A stretch of 59,369 nucleotides of DNA from CAYJLB01 sp964370845 (GCA_964370845.1 CAYJLB010000009.1:1-59369), one strand, 5' to 3'. Positions 42,536 to 50,881 are shown, numbered from the stretch's first letter. Numbers and translations: made by a program. Notes: generated by a model from the sequence alone, not told the origin.

Positions 42536-44230
42536 ATGAGAAGTATTGAAGCAAAAAATATGTTATTAGCAATCGCAACTATGTTCCAAGAAAGAATGGA
42601 CGAACTTGCAGCATTAGATGCTGTAATTGGTGACGGTGACCACGGTATTAGTATGGCAAGAGGCGCATTAGCAGCTTTCAACAATGTGGAAGCTATGTCC
42701 GATGATGAACCTATGAATGAATATTTTAAAGTGTATGGAAGATCTCTAGTTGCTGAAATCGGTGGAGCAATGGGACCTTTATTTGGAACAATCTTTACTG
42801 AATACGGAAAAGAAATCAAAGATAAAGGCGATTTAACTGCTCAAGCACTTGTTTGTGCAATAGAAAACAGCACTAAAAAAGTAATGGAATTCGGTGGAGC
42901 GGGTCCTGACGACAAAACTATGGTAGACGCAATGATTCCTGCTGCGAAATTCGCAAGAGAAGATTATGAGAAGAATAATGATTTATTATCTGCTGCAAAC
43001 GCTGCTGTTGAAGGTGCAAAACAAGGTGTTGAACATACAATTAACCTTAGAGCAAAACGCGGAAGATCAAAATTCTTACAAGAAAAATCTATTGGACATC
43101 AAGATGCAGGTGCAACTTCTTATTATTACCTAACTAAAAGAATTGCTGACTATTTAAATGGTGATGTTGAGTACAAAAAAACCGATGTTGAGTTAGCTGA
43201 AAAGGCTAAAAAAGAAGTTGAAAACGACAAAAAAATATCAAAATTCATAAATGCCCCAAAAGATATTGTAAATGAGATGATTTTAGGTTATACTAAAGCA
43301 TATAGTAATAATATCCATAAATTGGAAAATGCTAATGTTATTGTAAGAAATGACATGGAAAAAGACAAGGTTGGTGTTATTATTGGTAATGGTTCCGGTC
43401 ATGAGCCTGCTTGTATTGGATTTGTTGGAAAGAATATGCTTGACGCAAATGCTTACGGTGGATTATTTGCTGCTCCTGGACCATACACAACATTAGAAGC
43501 TATCAAAGCTACAGATACAGGAAAAGGCGTTTGTGTATTAATTTCAAGCCATGCTGGAGATATATTAAACTCTCAAATGGCGATTGATATGGCAGATGAT
43601 GATGGTGTGGTTGCAAAACCAGTGCTTTTATATGATGATATTGCCTCAGCTCCAAAAGATGCGCCACTAACTGAAAGACGAGGCGCAATTGGCACTATGT
43701 TCAACTATAAAATGACACCTTCTTATGCACCTGGACATTCTTTAGAGGAAGTAATTGCCTTTGCAGAAAAAGTTCGTGATAACACTAGAAGTGTTGCAGC
43801 TGCTATGACACCTGGTACTTCTCCAATAAACGGAGAGCCAATGTTCACCTTAGAAAAAGGCGAAGTTTTAGTTGGATTAGGTGTTCACGGTGAAAGTGCA
43901 TTACAAACATATAAAGATGCCTCCTGTAAAGAAATTGCCCAAGGAATGATTAATAGTTTGATTGAAGATAAGCCATACAACTCTGGTGACGAGGTTGCAG
44001 TAATCGTAAACGGAAGTGGCGGAACAACAATGATGGAATTATTAATTTTCTTTAATACTGTTGAAGATGTTTTAACAGAAAAAGGGATTAAAGTATTTAA
44101 GCCTTTGATTGGTTCTTATATTACTACACAAGAGATGGGAGGAATTGGACTAGCTATTTGTAAGGTGGATCAAGAGATGAAAGATGCATGGGAAAAACCT
44201 ACAAATGCAACACATTTTCCAAGTTTATAA
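42536..44230 (+). CDS. Dihydroxyacetone-kinase-type ketose kinase, DhaL-DhaK order fusion
   Basis: 564 aa. Residues ~1-205 are the ATP-binding DhaL domain (VIGDGDHGISMARG with the Mg-binding Asp triad, GGAMGPLFGT, DKTMVDAMIPA). Residues ~230-564 are the substrate-binding DhaK domain (NGSGHEPACIGFVG, and LVGLGVHGESALQT with the His that binds the ketose covalently). The familiar single-chain ATP-dependent kinase has the order DhaK-DhaL, so this is the reverse. Its stop overlaps the aldolase start (TAATG), implying coupled translation. It should phosphorylate dihydroxyacetone or a longer ketose such as erythrulose. Confidence 0.9.
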   Translation: MRSIEAKNMLLAIATMFQERMDELAALDAVIGDGDHGISMARGALAAFNNVEAMSDDEPMNEYFKVYGRSLVAEIGGAMGPLFGTIFTEYGKEIKDKGDLTAQALVCAIENSTKKVMEFGGAGPDDKTMVDAMIPAAKFAREDYEKNNDLLSAANAAVEGAKQGVEHTINLRAKRGRSKFLQEKSIGHQDAGATSYYYLTKRIADYLNGDVEYKKTDVELAEKAKKEVENDKKISKFINAPKDIVNEMILGYTKAYSNNIHKLENANVIVRNDMEKDKVGVIIGNGSGHEPACIGFVGKNMLDANAYGGLFAAPGPYTTLEAIKATDTGKGVCVLISSHAGDILNSQMAIDMADDDGVVAKPVLLYDDIASAPKDAPLTERRGAIGTMFNYKMTPSYAPGHSLEEVIAFAEKVRDNTRSVAAAMTPGTSPINGEPMFTLEKGEVLVGLGVHGESALQTYKDASCKEIAQGMINSLIEDKPYNSGDEVAVIVNGSGGTTMMELLIFFNTVEDVLTEKGIKVFKPLIGSYITTQEMGGIGLAICKVDQEMKDAWEKPTNATHFPSL

Positions 44231-45090
44231 TGAAATTAAAAAACACACTAGATTTATTAAAAGATGCCTATGAAAAAGGGTATGTAGTGCCGGCTATTAA
44301 TGTAGATACTACCGATTCTGTAATTGCGTTATTTGAGATTTTTGAAAAATTGAAGGCTCCTGTGATAATACAATTAGCGCCAATACAAGTGCATTCTAGG
44401 AGAATATCTTATAAGGCATTGATTGACTCAATAATTGCATTAGCGCAAGATTTTGATGTAACATTTTCTGTTCACCTTGACCACGGAATGGAAATAGAAG
44501 ATGTGAAAACTGCTTGTGATAGTGGCTTTACATCAGTAATGTATGATGGTTCACACGAACCATTTAGCGGCAATAAAGCGGGTACCAAAGAAATAAGAAC
44601 ATATGCAAAAAATATTGGTTTAGAAGGTGAATTGGGCATTGTTGGCGGTAATGAAGGTGAAAATAGCGACGACAATGGAGTAAATGAAGAATTGTATACC
44701 AATGTGGAACAGGCTATTGAATATGTAAAAGAAACACAAGTAGATTTTCTAGCTGTTGCAATTGGAAATGCACATGGAGTTTACACAAGAGAACCAAAAC
44801 TAAACTTTAAAAGATTAGAAGAACTAAATAATGCGTTAAATATACCTTTAGTTCTTCATGGAGCTTCTGGTCTTCCTGAAACTGACATAAAAAAAGCCAT
44901 GAAAAATGGTGTTTCGAAGATTAACTTTTTCACTGATGTGGATAGAGCTTTCAAAGGCGGAATTAGCAGTACAATGGAAGAAATTCCAAATGGCTACTTA
45001 TTTAAAATTTATGAAGACGCTCGTGAAGTCATGAAAAAGAAGCTTGAACATATAATAGATATGTGCGAATGCGCTGGCAAAAGCATATAG
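44230..45090 (+). CDS. Class II (zinc) fructose/tagatose-bisphosphate-type aldolase
   Basis: 286 aa from the ATG at 44230, which shares its A with the kinase stop codon. It carries the class II landmarks: VHLDHGMEIEDVK with the Zn-binding His and catalytic Asp, GELGIVGG, AIGNAHGVY, LVLHGASGLP and GVSKINFFTDVD. It cleaves a ketose phosphate into dihydroxyacetone phosphate and an aldehyde. Last gene of the operon, followed by a terminator. With the kinase and Fe-alcohol dehydrogenase it forms the lower part of the inferred pathway. Confidence 0.92.
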   Translation: MKLKNTLDLLKDAYEKGYVVPAINVDTTDSVIALFEIFEKLKAPVIIQLAPIQVHSRRISYKALIDSIIALAQDFDVTFSVHLDHGMEIEDVKTACDSGFTSVMYDGSHEPFSGNKAGTKEIRTYAKNIGLEGELGIVGGNEGENSDDNGVNEELYTNVEQAIEYVKETQVDFLAVAIGNAHGVYTREPKLNFKRLEELNNALNIPLVLHGASGLPETDIKKAMKNGVSKINFFTDVDRAFKGGISSTMEEIPNGYLFKIYEDAREVMKKKLEHIIDMCECAGKSI

Positions 45091-45120
45091 ATTTTTATTG
45101 TAATTTTTAAAAAATGTTCT

Positions 45121-45168
45121 AAAAAATGGTATTCATCTCATTTTAATGGGAAGGATACCATTTTTTTA
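45121..45168 (+). terminator. Terminator of the ketose-utilisation operon
   Basis: AAAAAATGGTAT (45121-45132) / ATACCATTTTTT (45155-45166) with a T-run. Confidence 0.85.
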
Positions 45169-45239
45169 ATAAATTTAGTGATTTAAATATAATGTGAAAT
45201 AAATAAAAATGCTATATAAAAAGAAAGTAGGTAAAATGA

Positions 45240-46634
45240 ATGAATTTTGATTATGATGTAATAGTTTTAGGCGCTGGAAGTGGCGGTTTAATCGCTACTA
45301 TTAGAGGGACAAAATTAGGTGCGAAAGTGTTGTTGTTAGAAAGTGAAAAAATGGGCGGAGATTGCTTGAATTACGGCTGTGTTCCAAGTAAAGCCTTTTT
45401 AAAATCTGCTCACTTAGCACACAAAGCTAAAAATTCTTCCAAATATGGAATTATTAACGGCGAAGTGGAAACTGACATGAAAAAAGTTATGGAGTATGTT
45501 CAATCTATTGTTAAAGAAATTGAACCTCATGATTCAAAAGAAAGATATGAAAGAGATTTTGGTGCGACTGTTATTAAAAGCAAAGGTATTATAAAATCTC
45601 CAAACTCTGTTGAGGTTGATGGAAAAATTTATACTACTAAAGTTATTGTAGTAGCAACAGGAAGCACTGCATTCCTACCTGAAATAAAAGGTTTAAGCGA
45701 CGTTAAATATTACACAAACCACAATATTTTCAACTTAGATTACAACCCTAAAAAAATGATAATTCTTGGAGCAGGCACAATTGGGCTTGAATTAGGACAA
45801 GGTTTTGCTCACTTAGGCGCAGAAGTTCATATGGTGGATATGGCAAATTCTATTTTCACAAAAGATGAACCAGAAGTTGCAGATATTATGAAAGAACGTT
45901 TAATAAAAGATGGAGTAAATCTACATCTTTCTTACAAAATCCAAGAGGTTAAAAAAGAAGGGGACGAAATTGCTGTTTACATAAATAAAGACGGCGAAGT
46001 AGAAAAAATGACTTGCGATACTTTAGTAGTTGCCTTAGGAAGAAAGCCTAATACACAAGATATGGGGCTAGAAGAAGTTGGAGTTAAAACAAATAAAAGC
46101 GGTTATATTGAAGTAGATGAGCACTTAAAGACTAATATCGAGAGTATTTATGCAATAGGGGATTGCTCAGGAAACTATATGTTTACACAAGCTGCTGGCT
46201 ATGAAGCTACTGTAGCTATCAAAAATGCTTTTGTAGACCCTACACATAAAGTAGATTACTATAACATGTCATGGTGCACATTTACTGTTCCTGAAGTTGC
46301 CCATGTCGGTTATTTAGAAGAAAATGCTAAAAAAGATGGCGTATTTGGAAATGCTGAAATGCTTCCTATTGCAAGTCATGACAGAGCAAAAGCTGATGAT
46401 GACAGAGAAGGCTTTATCAAAATTATTTTAAATAAGGAAAGAATAGTTATAGGCGCAACTGTTGTAGGAGAAAAAGCAGGTGATATGCTTGCAGTATTTG
46501 CTTTGATGGTTACAAAACGTATGTCATTCGATGATCTTATGACAGTAGTTTATCCTTATCCAACATCAGGCGAATTAGCAAAAATGATGGCTAATAGAAG
46601 TAATGAAGCTTATTTAAAAAGCTTAAACAAATAA
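45240..46634 (+). CDS. FAD-dependent pyridine nucleotide-disulfide oxidoreductase (MerA/Lpd-like)
   Basis: 464 aa. FAD loop VIVLGAGSGGLIAT, redox-active disulfide GGDCLNYGCVPSKA, NAD(P) loop IILGAGTIGLELGQ, second FAD motif IYAIGDC, and a C-terminal dimer domain. The family His-Glu base pair of lipoamide dehydrogenase (HPT.SE) is replaced by YPYPTSGE, so it is not a classic Lpd and its final electron acceptor is uncertain. It has its own -10-like TATAAT (45188-45193) and a terminator, so is probably separate from the operon before it. The start at 45240 lies 4 nt after an out-of-frame ATG. Confidence 0.9.
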   Translation: MNFDYDVIVLGAGSGGLIATIRGTKLGAKVLLLESEKMGGDCLNYGCVPSKAFLKSAHLAHKAKNSSKYGIINGEVETDMKKVMEYVQSIVKEIEPHDSKERYERDFGATVIKSKGIIKSPNSVEVDGKIYTTKVIVVATGSTAFLPEIKGLSDVKYYTNHNIFNLDYNPKKMIILGAGTIGLELGQGFAHLGAEVHMVDMANSIFTKDEPEVADIMKERLIKDGVNLHLSYKIQEVKKEGDEIAVYINKDGEVEKMTCDTLVVALGRKPNTQDMGLEEVGVKTNKSGYIEVDEHLKTNIESIYAIGDCSGNYMFTQAAGYEATVAIKNAFVDPTHKVDYYNMSWCTFTVPEVAHVGYLEENAKKDGVFGNAEMLPIASHDRAKADDDREGFIKIILNKERIVIGATVVGEKAGDMLAVFALMVTKRMSFDDLMTVVYPYPTSGELAKMMANRSNEAYLKSLNK

Positions 46635-46681
46635 TCTGTTTGCAATTTAGTCATTTTAATTAAAATAAACATATTTTTATT

Positions 46682-46718
46682 CCACCATTTTGGCTTAACG
46701 TCATTATGGTGGTTTTTT
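46682..46718 (+). terminator. Terminator of the flavin oxidoreductase gene
   Basis: CCACCAT (46682-46688) / ATGGTGG (46706-46712) followed by six T. Confidence 0.8.
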
Positions 46719-46740
46719 GTATTATTGTTCAGCAAAAAGC

Positions 46741-46771
46741 AAAAAAATAACCGTAGGCAAAAAACCTACGG
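46741..46771 (-). terminator. Terminator of the KDG-kinase-like gene
   Basis: CCGTAGG (46751-46757) / CCTACGG (46765-46771). On the minus strand it is followed by a T-rich tract (A-rich 46741-46750 on plus). It lies 70 bp beyond the stop codon. Confidence 0.7.
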
Positions 46772-46842
46772 CATATCATAAATTATTGAATGGGGAATAC
46801 ATGTTCCCGTTTTTATTTGTTAATTTTTCAAAAAGTTCACTA

Positions 46843-47865
46843 TTATCTGTTCATTTCGCTGACAGGTCCAGTAGCAGTATGCTCGTGAATAATCCTTGAA
46901 ACTTCCTTGAAATCGCTAGAAGGCAAGTCCCCTGGAATAGTGTTTTTCAAGCTAGAAGTAGCATTTCCGAAGGAAACAGCCTTTTGTGGGTCATCATATT
47001 GCAAAAGTCCGAATAATGCTCCCGAAACGTAAGCATCGCCACTTCCTAAACGGTCAACAACATCAATATTTTCATAAGGTTTTTCAGTGTAATATGTATC
47101 AGTTTTGCTGTCAAAAATTACTGAATTAAAGTGGTGGATTTTTGGGGAAACTACTGTTCTTTTTGTGGTTGCAACGATAGAAACTCCATATTCTTCGCAA
47201 TAACTTTTTTGAATTTGCTCTAAAGTACCTGATTTTTGGAACATTCTTCGGCTTGATTCTTCGGAAACAAAAAGAATATCAATCATTGGAAGCACTCGTT
47301 TTATAGTTTCTCTCGCCTCATCTTCGCCCCAAAGATTGGCTCTATAATTAATGTCAAAGGAGATTTTTGCACCGCCCTCTTTAAATCTTTTGATAATTTC
47401 AATAACAGTTTCAGTTAAACCCTTTGACAAAGCAAGACTAATTCCACTTGTGTGAAAAATTCTCGTGTCGCTGTAAATATATTCGGGAATATTCTCAATT
47501 TTAATGTTGTTTATTGACGCATTTTTCCTGTCATAAACGATTGTAGGCTTTCTTGGTGCAGCCCCCATTTCATAAATGTAAGTTCCAACCCTCGCATCAT
47601 CGGATAAATCGTATTGTAAAAAATAGTCTTCAACACCGTTAAATCGGATTTTATTTCGGATAAAAGTAGCGATGTCATTTTGTGGAAGCATGCTGATTAT
47701 ACCTGTTTTTAGCCCTAAAAGAGCAGCACCAGCAGCCACATTAAGTTCAGAGCCTCCAGCACGTTTTTCGAAAATTTCACTGTCGGAAATTCTGCAATAT
47801 CTAGGCGGAGAAAGCCTCAACATTATCTCCCCCAGAGTGATTATATCAAATTTATTTTTCGGCAT
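46843..47865 (-). CDS. PfkB-family sugar kinase (2-keto-3-deoxygluconate kinase-like)
   Basis: 340 aa. PfkB motifs: N-terminal GGSELNVAAGAALLG and C-terminal DRLGSGDAYVSGALFG with the catalytic Asp. The opening IITLGEIMLRLSPP and DINYRANLWG are typical of KdgK-type enzymes, which phosphorylate KDG in hexuronate and pectin use. It stands alone on the minus strand with its own promoter (47913-47941). KDG kinase is the best guess; a related keto-sugar is possible. GAAAGGAATGACCATTTT precedes the ATG. Confidence 0.85.
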   Translation of the reverse strand: MPKNKFDIITLGEIMLRLSPPRYCRISDSEIFEKRAGGSELNVAAGAALLGLKTGIISMLPQNDIATFIRNKIRFNGVEDYFLQYDLSDDARVGTYIYEMGAAPRKPTIVYDRKNASINNIKIENIPEYIYSDTRIFHTSGISLALSKGLTETVIEIIKRFKEGGAKISFDINYRANLWGEDEARETIKRVLPMIDILFVSEESSRRMFQKSGTLEQIQKSYCEEYGVSIVATTKRTVVSPKIHHFNSVIFDSKTDTYYTEKPYENIDVVDRLGSGDAYVSGALFGLLQYDDPQKAVSFGNATSSLKNTIPGDLPSSDFKEVSRIIHEHTATGPVSEMNR

Positions 47866-47912
47866 AAAATGGTCATTCCTTTCGATAAAATTATACTTAA
47901 AATACCAATTTA

Positions 47913-47941
47913 ATTATAGCATAGCAACTAAAAAAAGTAAA
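47913..47941 (-). promoter_or_regulatory. Promoter of the KDG-kinase-like gene
   Basis: On the minus strand: TTTACT (47936-47941), 17-bp spacer, TATAAT (47913-47918). Confidence 0.7.
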
Positions 47942-47981
47942 GATATTTTTACAAAATTATTGAATTTTATATAAATTAAGC

Positions 47982-48021
47982 AAAAAAAGTTGTGGAGGAA
48001 ATTTTGTTCCACCACAACTTT
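47982..48021 (-). terminator. Terminator of the SCIFF unit
   Basis: AAAGTTGTGGaGGAA (from 47986) / TTCCaCCACAACTTT (48007-48021). On the minus strand it ends in a T-run, 16 bp after the maturase stop. Confidence 0.85.
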
Positions 48022-48036
48022 GCGAAATATTAAATT

Positions 48037-49401
48037 TTACGCTTCAATCATTCTACGAATTTTCATCATAATCGCACATTCAATTCTCTTTTTCTCAATC
48101 TCGCAAGAAAGCTTGTGAGAGTTCAAAATATCCCCTGAATAAAGGAAATTATTTGCGTTACAACCACCGCTACAGTAGAATTTTGCCCAACATTTTTGAC
48201 ATTCAGTCTTTGTATAAATATGAGCTTTTGCAAAATCATCTTTCATTTCTGATTTAAAGTCATTTTTGTACAAATTTCCCATATAAAATTCGTCAATTCC
48301 TACAAATTGATGACATGGATAAATGTCCGCATCAGGCGTTACAGCAACATATTCGTTACCAGCTCCGCACCCTCTCATTCGTTTAATTGCACAAGGTCCC
48401 TGGTCTAAGTCCACCATAAAGTGGAAGAAGTTACAAAATTCACCTTTTTTCTCAACGTCAATTAACATATCTGCCAACTTTTCATATTCCATGTAAATGT
48501 CAGGCAAGTCAATTTCCGTCAAAGCGTAAGGATATTTAGTGTCAGTCACAACAGGCTCAACAGAAACTTGGTCAAATCCCATATCATAAATGTGCAAAAC
48601 ATCGTTGGAAAAATCAAGGTTGTATTTTGTGAAAGTTCCGCGAATATAGTACTCTTTTCCCTCACGAGTGTCAACGCATTTTTTGAAGTTTGCAAGGACT
48701 TTATCGTAGCTTCCAGTGCCGTCAACACGCTTTCTCATCTTGTCATTAACATCTTTTCGTCCATCAAGGGAAAGAACTACATTAGCCATTTCAGCGTTGA
48801 TGAATTTGATTTTTTCATCGTCAAGAAGCACACCGTTTGTAGTCACTGTAAAGCGGATATTTTTTCCGTGAATTTTCTCTTGTTCACGAGCGTAAGCCAC
48901 AGTGTCCTTAACAACTTGCCAGTTTAAAGTAGGTTCTCCACCGAAAAAGTCAACTTCAATGTTTTGTCTATCTTTAGAGCTTTCAATAACAAAATCAATA
49001 GCAGATTTTGCAACGTCAAAACTCATATTTTTTCGTCCAGTGCCATAGTCCCCAGTCCCAGCAAAGCAATATTCACATCTTAAATTACAGTCGTGTGAAA
49101 TAAGCAAACAAAGTGCTTTAATAGGTGAAGCGACAGCATATTTAGCGAACTTTGCATAATCGTCACTAGAAAATAAAATTCCTTTATTATATAATTCGAC
49201 AATTTCCAAATAACAAGTCTTAATGTCCTCAGCCTTATAAAATCTCGACAATTTTTCAAGGGCATCAGTAGGACATTCAGCAGAAAATGGCGGTGAAACG
49301 TTGTCCAAAAGGTCATAAGTAAGCTCATCAACAAGGTGAACTCCACCACTATTCACGTCCAAAACCACGTTCAAATCTTTCAATTTATATTTATGTATCA
49401 T
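48037..49401 (-). CDS. scfB: SCIFF maturase, SPASM-domain radical SAM enzyme
   Basis: 454 aa. The N-terminal ~90 residues look like the peptide-recognition (RRE-like) region. The radical SAM site is CNLRCEYC (Cys105, 109, 112). The C-terminal SPASM domain is Cys-rich: GCGAGNEYVAV, YPCHQFVG, TECQKCWAKFYCSGGCNANN. Enzymes of this family form thioether links from precursor cysteines to acceptor residues (ranthipeptide chemistry). The precursor gene scfA lies 178 bp upstream on the same strand, which identifies the role. GAAAGG sits unusually far upstream (~70 nt), so the ribosome site of this start is unclear. Confidence 0.93.
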   Translation of the reverse strand: MIHKYKLKDLNVVLDVNSGGVHLVDELTYDLLDNVSPPFSAECPTDALEKLSRFYKAEDIKTCYLEIVELYNKGILFSSDDYAKFAKYAVASPIKALCLLISHDCNLRCEYCFAGTGDYGTGRKNMSFDVAKSAIDFVIESSKDRQNIEVDFFGGEPTLNWQVVKDTVAYAREQEKIHGKNIRFTVTTNGVLLDDEKIKFINAEMANVVLSLDGRKDVNDKMRKRVDGTGSYDKVLANFKKCVDTREGKEYYIRGTFTKYNLDFSNDVLHIYDMGFDQVSVEPVVTDTKYPYALTEIDLPDIYMEYEKLADMLIDVEKKGEFCNFFHFMVDLDQGPCAIKRMRGCGAGNEYVAVTPDADIYPCHQFVGIDEFYMGNLYKNDFKSEMKDDFAKAHIYTKTECQKCWAKFYCSGGCNANNFLYSGDILNSHKLSCEIEKKRIECAIMMKIRRMIEA

Positions 49402-49506
49402 AAAATGCCCACGGCATCCGTATTTCGCTAAAAAATTGTTGTAAAGACAATTTTGTTCTCGGACGCCTACCTTTCTTAGATTAATAAAATTTATATATTA
49501 AGTAAA

Positions 49507-49550
49507 TAGAGATTAGTTCACGGGTAAAAACCACATAAACCTAATCTCTA
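49507..49550 (-). promoter_or_regulatory. Intercistronic hairpin between scfA and scfB
   Basis: Perfect 10-bp stem TAGAGATTAG (49507-49516) / CTAATCTCTA (49541-49550), 30 bp after the scfA stop, with no strong T-run. It is placed to act as a partial terminator or mRNA stabiliser, giving more precursor than maturase. Confidence 0.55.
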
Positions 49551-49579
49551 CAAAATACTATTGATATTAAAAAAAACAA

Positions 49580-49735
49580 TTACTTTTCGTCTTTTGAAAT
49601 ATTTTCACATTTTTGGTTAGCAACTGTACATGAAGTTTTGCAAGCTGATTGACAAGAAGCTTGACACTTACCGCAACCACCTTTAGTAGCAGTTTCTTTT
49701 AAATTTGCGTTATTAATTGTTTTAATGTGTTTCAT
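49580..49735 (-). CDS. scfA: SCIFF ranthipeptide precursor (six cysteines in forty-five residues)
   Basis: 51 aa. Starts MKHIKTINNANLKETAT, then cysteines at positions 21, 24, 28, 32, 36 and 43, ending ...NISKDEK. The C-x2-C-x3-C-x3-C-x3-C-x6-C spacing is the SCIFF hallmark. Cys32 and Thr37 occupy the positions reported to be joined by the thioether in a Thermoanaerobacter SCIFF peptide (from memory). AGAAAGGA lies 12 nt before the ATG, and a promoter is at 49811-49839. The biological role of SCIFF peptides is not settled; a signalling role has been proposed. No protease or exporter gene is adjacent. Confidence 0.95.
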   Translation of the reverse strand: MKHIKTINNANLKETATKGGCGKCQASCQSACKTSCTVANQKCENISKDEK

Positions 49736-49810
49736 TTTGATAATCATTCCTTTCTTGTTTGCTTCATAAAAATGAGCAAAACTATTCCGTTTAAAATAAC
49801 TATGTAAATT

Positions 49811-49839
49811 ATTTTACCACAAATGAATTCAAATTGCAA
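49811..49839 (-). promoter_or_regulatory. Promoter of scfA
   Basis: On the minus strand: TTGCAA (49834-49839), 17-bp spacer, TAAAAT (49811-49816). The ~75-nt leader contains the small hairpin TTTGCTtCAT/ATGaGCAAA. Confidence 0.6.
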
Positions 49840-49884
49840 TAGAAAATTTCGACAAATTTTAAGAAAATATTAATATATTTTTCA

Positions 49885-50298
49885 CTAATATTTCTTTTTT
49901 GCATTAACGCCGAGAACTCCACCTATTGCACCGAAGATTATCATAATTATTAATTTTGTTAAAAAGCTAAACTCTGTAAAATTTGATATTAATGCGCCAA
50001 TAATCATAACTAAAATATAGGTTATTATACCAGCCACAATCCCTGTTGTCAAGCCGTTTTTTCGCTTTTTAAACCCAGCAGTATATCCGCCTATAAATGC
50101 CCCAAAAGAAATTGAAATTACCGAGATAATTGAGAGCAATGGATTTGGAACATTAAACCTTTCCACCAAAAATGAAAATGCTAAAAGAATTAAAAATATG
50201 CAAATTACGCCAAAAATTGAGGAGAAAATAATACTTCCATAATTCCCGTTATTTTTACTTTTTACTCCTTTAAACCTAGTTAATAAACTTTTGTACAC
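49885..50298 (-). CDS. TIGR04086-type membrane protein
   Basis: 137 aa with four hydrophobic segments (~22-48, 55-75, 84-108, 113-133) and a basic N-terminus. The size, topology and position between yajC and the SCIFF genes match the TIGR04086 family of clostridial membrane proteins, whose function is unknown. The start is GTG (50296-50298), with GGAGGG six nt upstream; that ribosome site forms the 3' arm of the hairpin at 50299-50355, so translation may be controlled by the structure. Confidence 0.75.
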   Translation of the reverse strand: MYKSLLTRFKGVKSKNNGNYGSIIFSSIFGVICIFLILLAFSFLVERFNVPNPLLSIISVISISFGAFIGGYTAGFKKRKNGLTTGIVAGIITYILVMIIGALISNFTEFSFLTKLIIMIIFGAIGGVLGVNAKKKY

Positions 50299-50355
50299 AA
50301 AAAACCCTCCGCTCAGTAAACTTTACTACAAGTTTATTCACGAAGGGGATTTTTT
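50299..50355 (-). terminator. Terminator-like hairpin that contains the downstream ribosome site
   Basis: A-run plus TCCCC (50341-50355 side) pairs with GGAGGG plus T-run (50299-50310 side), around the inner stem TAAACTT/AAGTTTA. On the minus strand it follows yajC and ends in TTTTTT. The GGAGGG in its 3' arm is the Shine-Dalgarno of the GTG at 50298. Confidence 0.65.
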
Positions 50356-50381
50356 AGACTAAAAATATTACTAATTAAAAA

Positions 50382-50717
50382 TTACATATCTTTAATAGTA
50401 GTAATTGTCGCTACAGCAGCTTTTTTAATACGAATTTTACTTCTATCGCCGCCAGTTTCGATTACAAGAGTGTCCTCTTTAATAGAAACAACCATACCAA
50501 CAATTCCGCCGATAGTTACAAGTTCATCACCGATTTGAATGTTGTTACGCATTTCTTGTTCTTTTTTCTCTTTCTTTTTTTGTGGTCTTATCATAAAGAA
50601 ATAAAGTACAACAAACATACCACCGATCATTATAATAGGAAGCCAAGTTGATAGTGGGTCAGATGTAGTTGCAGTGCTACCCGAAGTTAGTATAGCTGGA
50701 ATTAAGTTTGAAAACAT
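50382..50717 (-). CDS. yajC: YajC, preprotein translocase accessory subunit
   Basis: 111 aa from the ATG at 50717, 10 nt after GGAGGG; the longer frame would begin with a TTG inside the ribosome site. It has one transmembrane helix (WLPIIMIGGMFVVLYFFMIR), the family RPQKKKEKK cytosolic block, and NNIQIGDELVTIGGIVGMVV. YajC associates with SecDF/SecYEG. A short extracytoplasmic Ser/Thr-rich N-terminus precedes the helix. Confidence 0.93.
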   Translation of the reverse strand: MFSNLIPAILTSGSTATTSDPLSTWLPIIMIGGMFVVLYFFMIRPQKKKEKKEQEMRNNIQIGDELVTIGGIVGMVVSIKEDTLVIETGGDRSKIRIKKAAVATITTIKDM

Positions 50718-50881
50718 GAGATTTTTTCCCTCCAAAAAAATTAATAATAATATTATAACAAATTTTCCAATTAATTACAAGTCTTTTTTATCAACTTTCA
50801 TATTTTTAACACAATAAAGATTATTAGAAAGGGATTTATTTTAATTGTCAAAAAATACTTTAAAAAAATTGTAAAAAGGAC

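Noticed and set aside
42496..42819. Minus-strand 107-codon frame over the DhaL region
   Set aside because: Overlaps the conserved DhaL active site on the other strand; no ribosome site.
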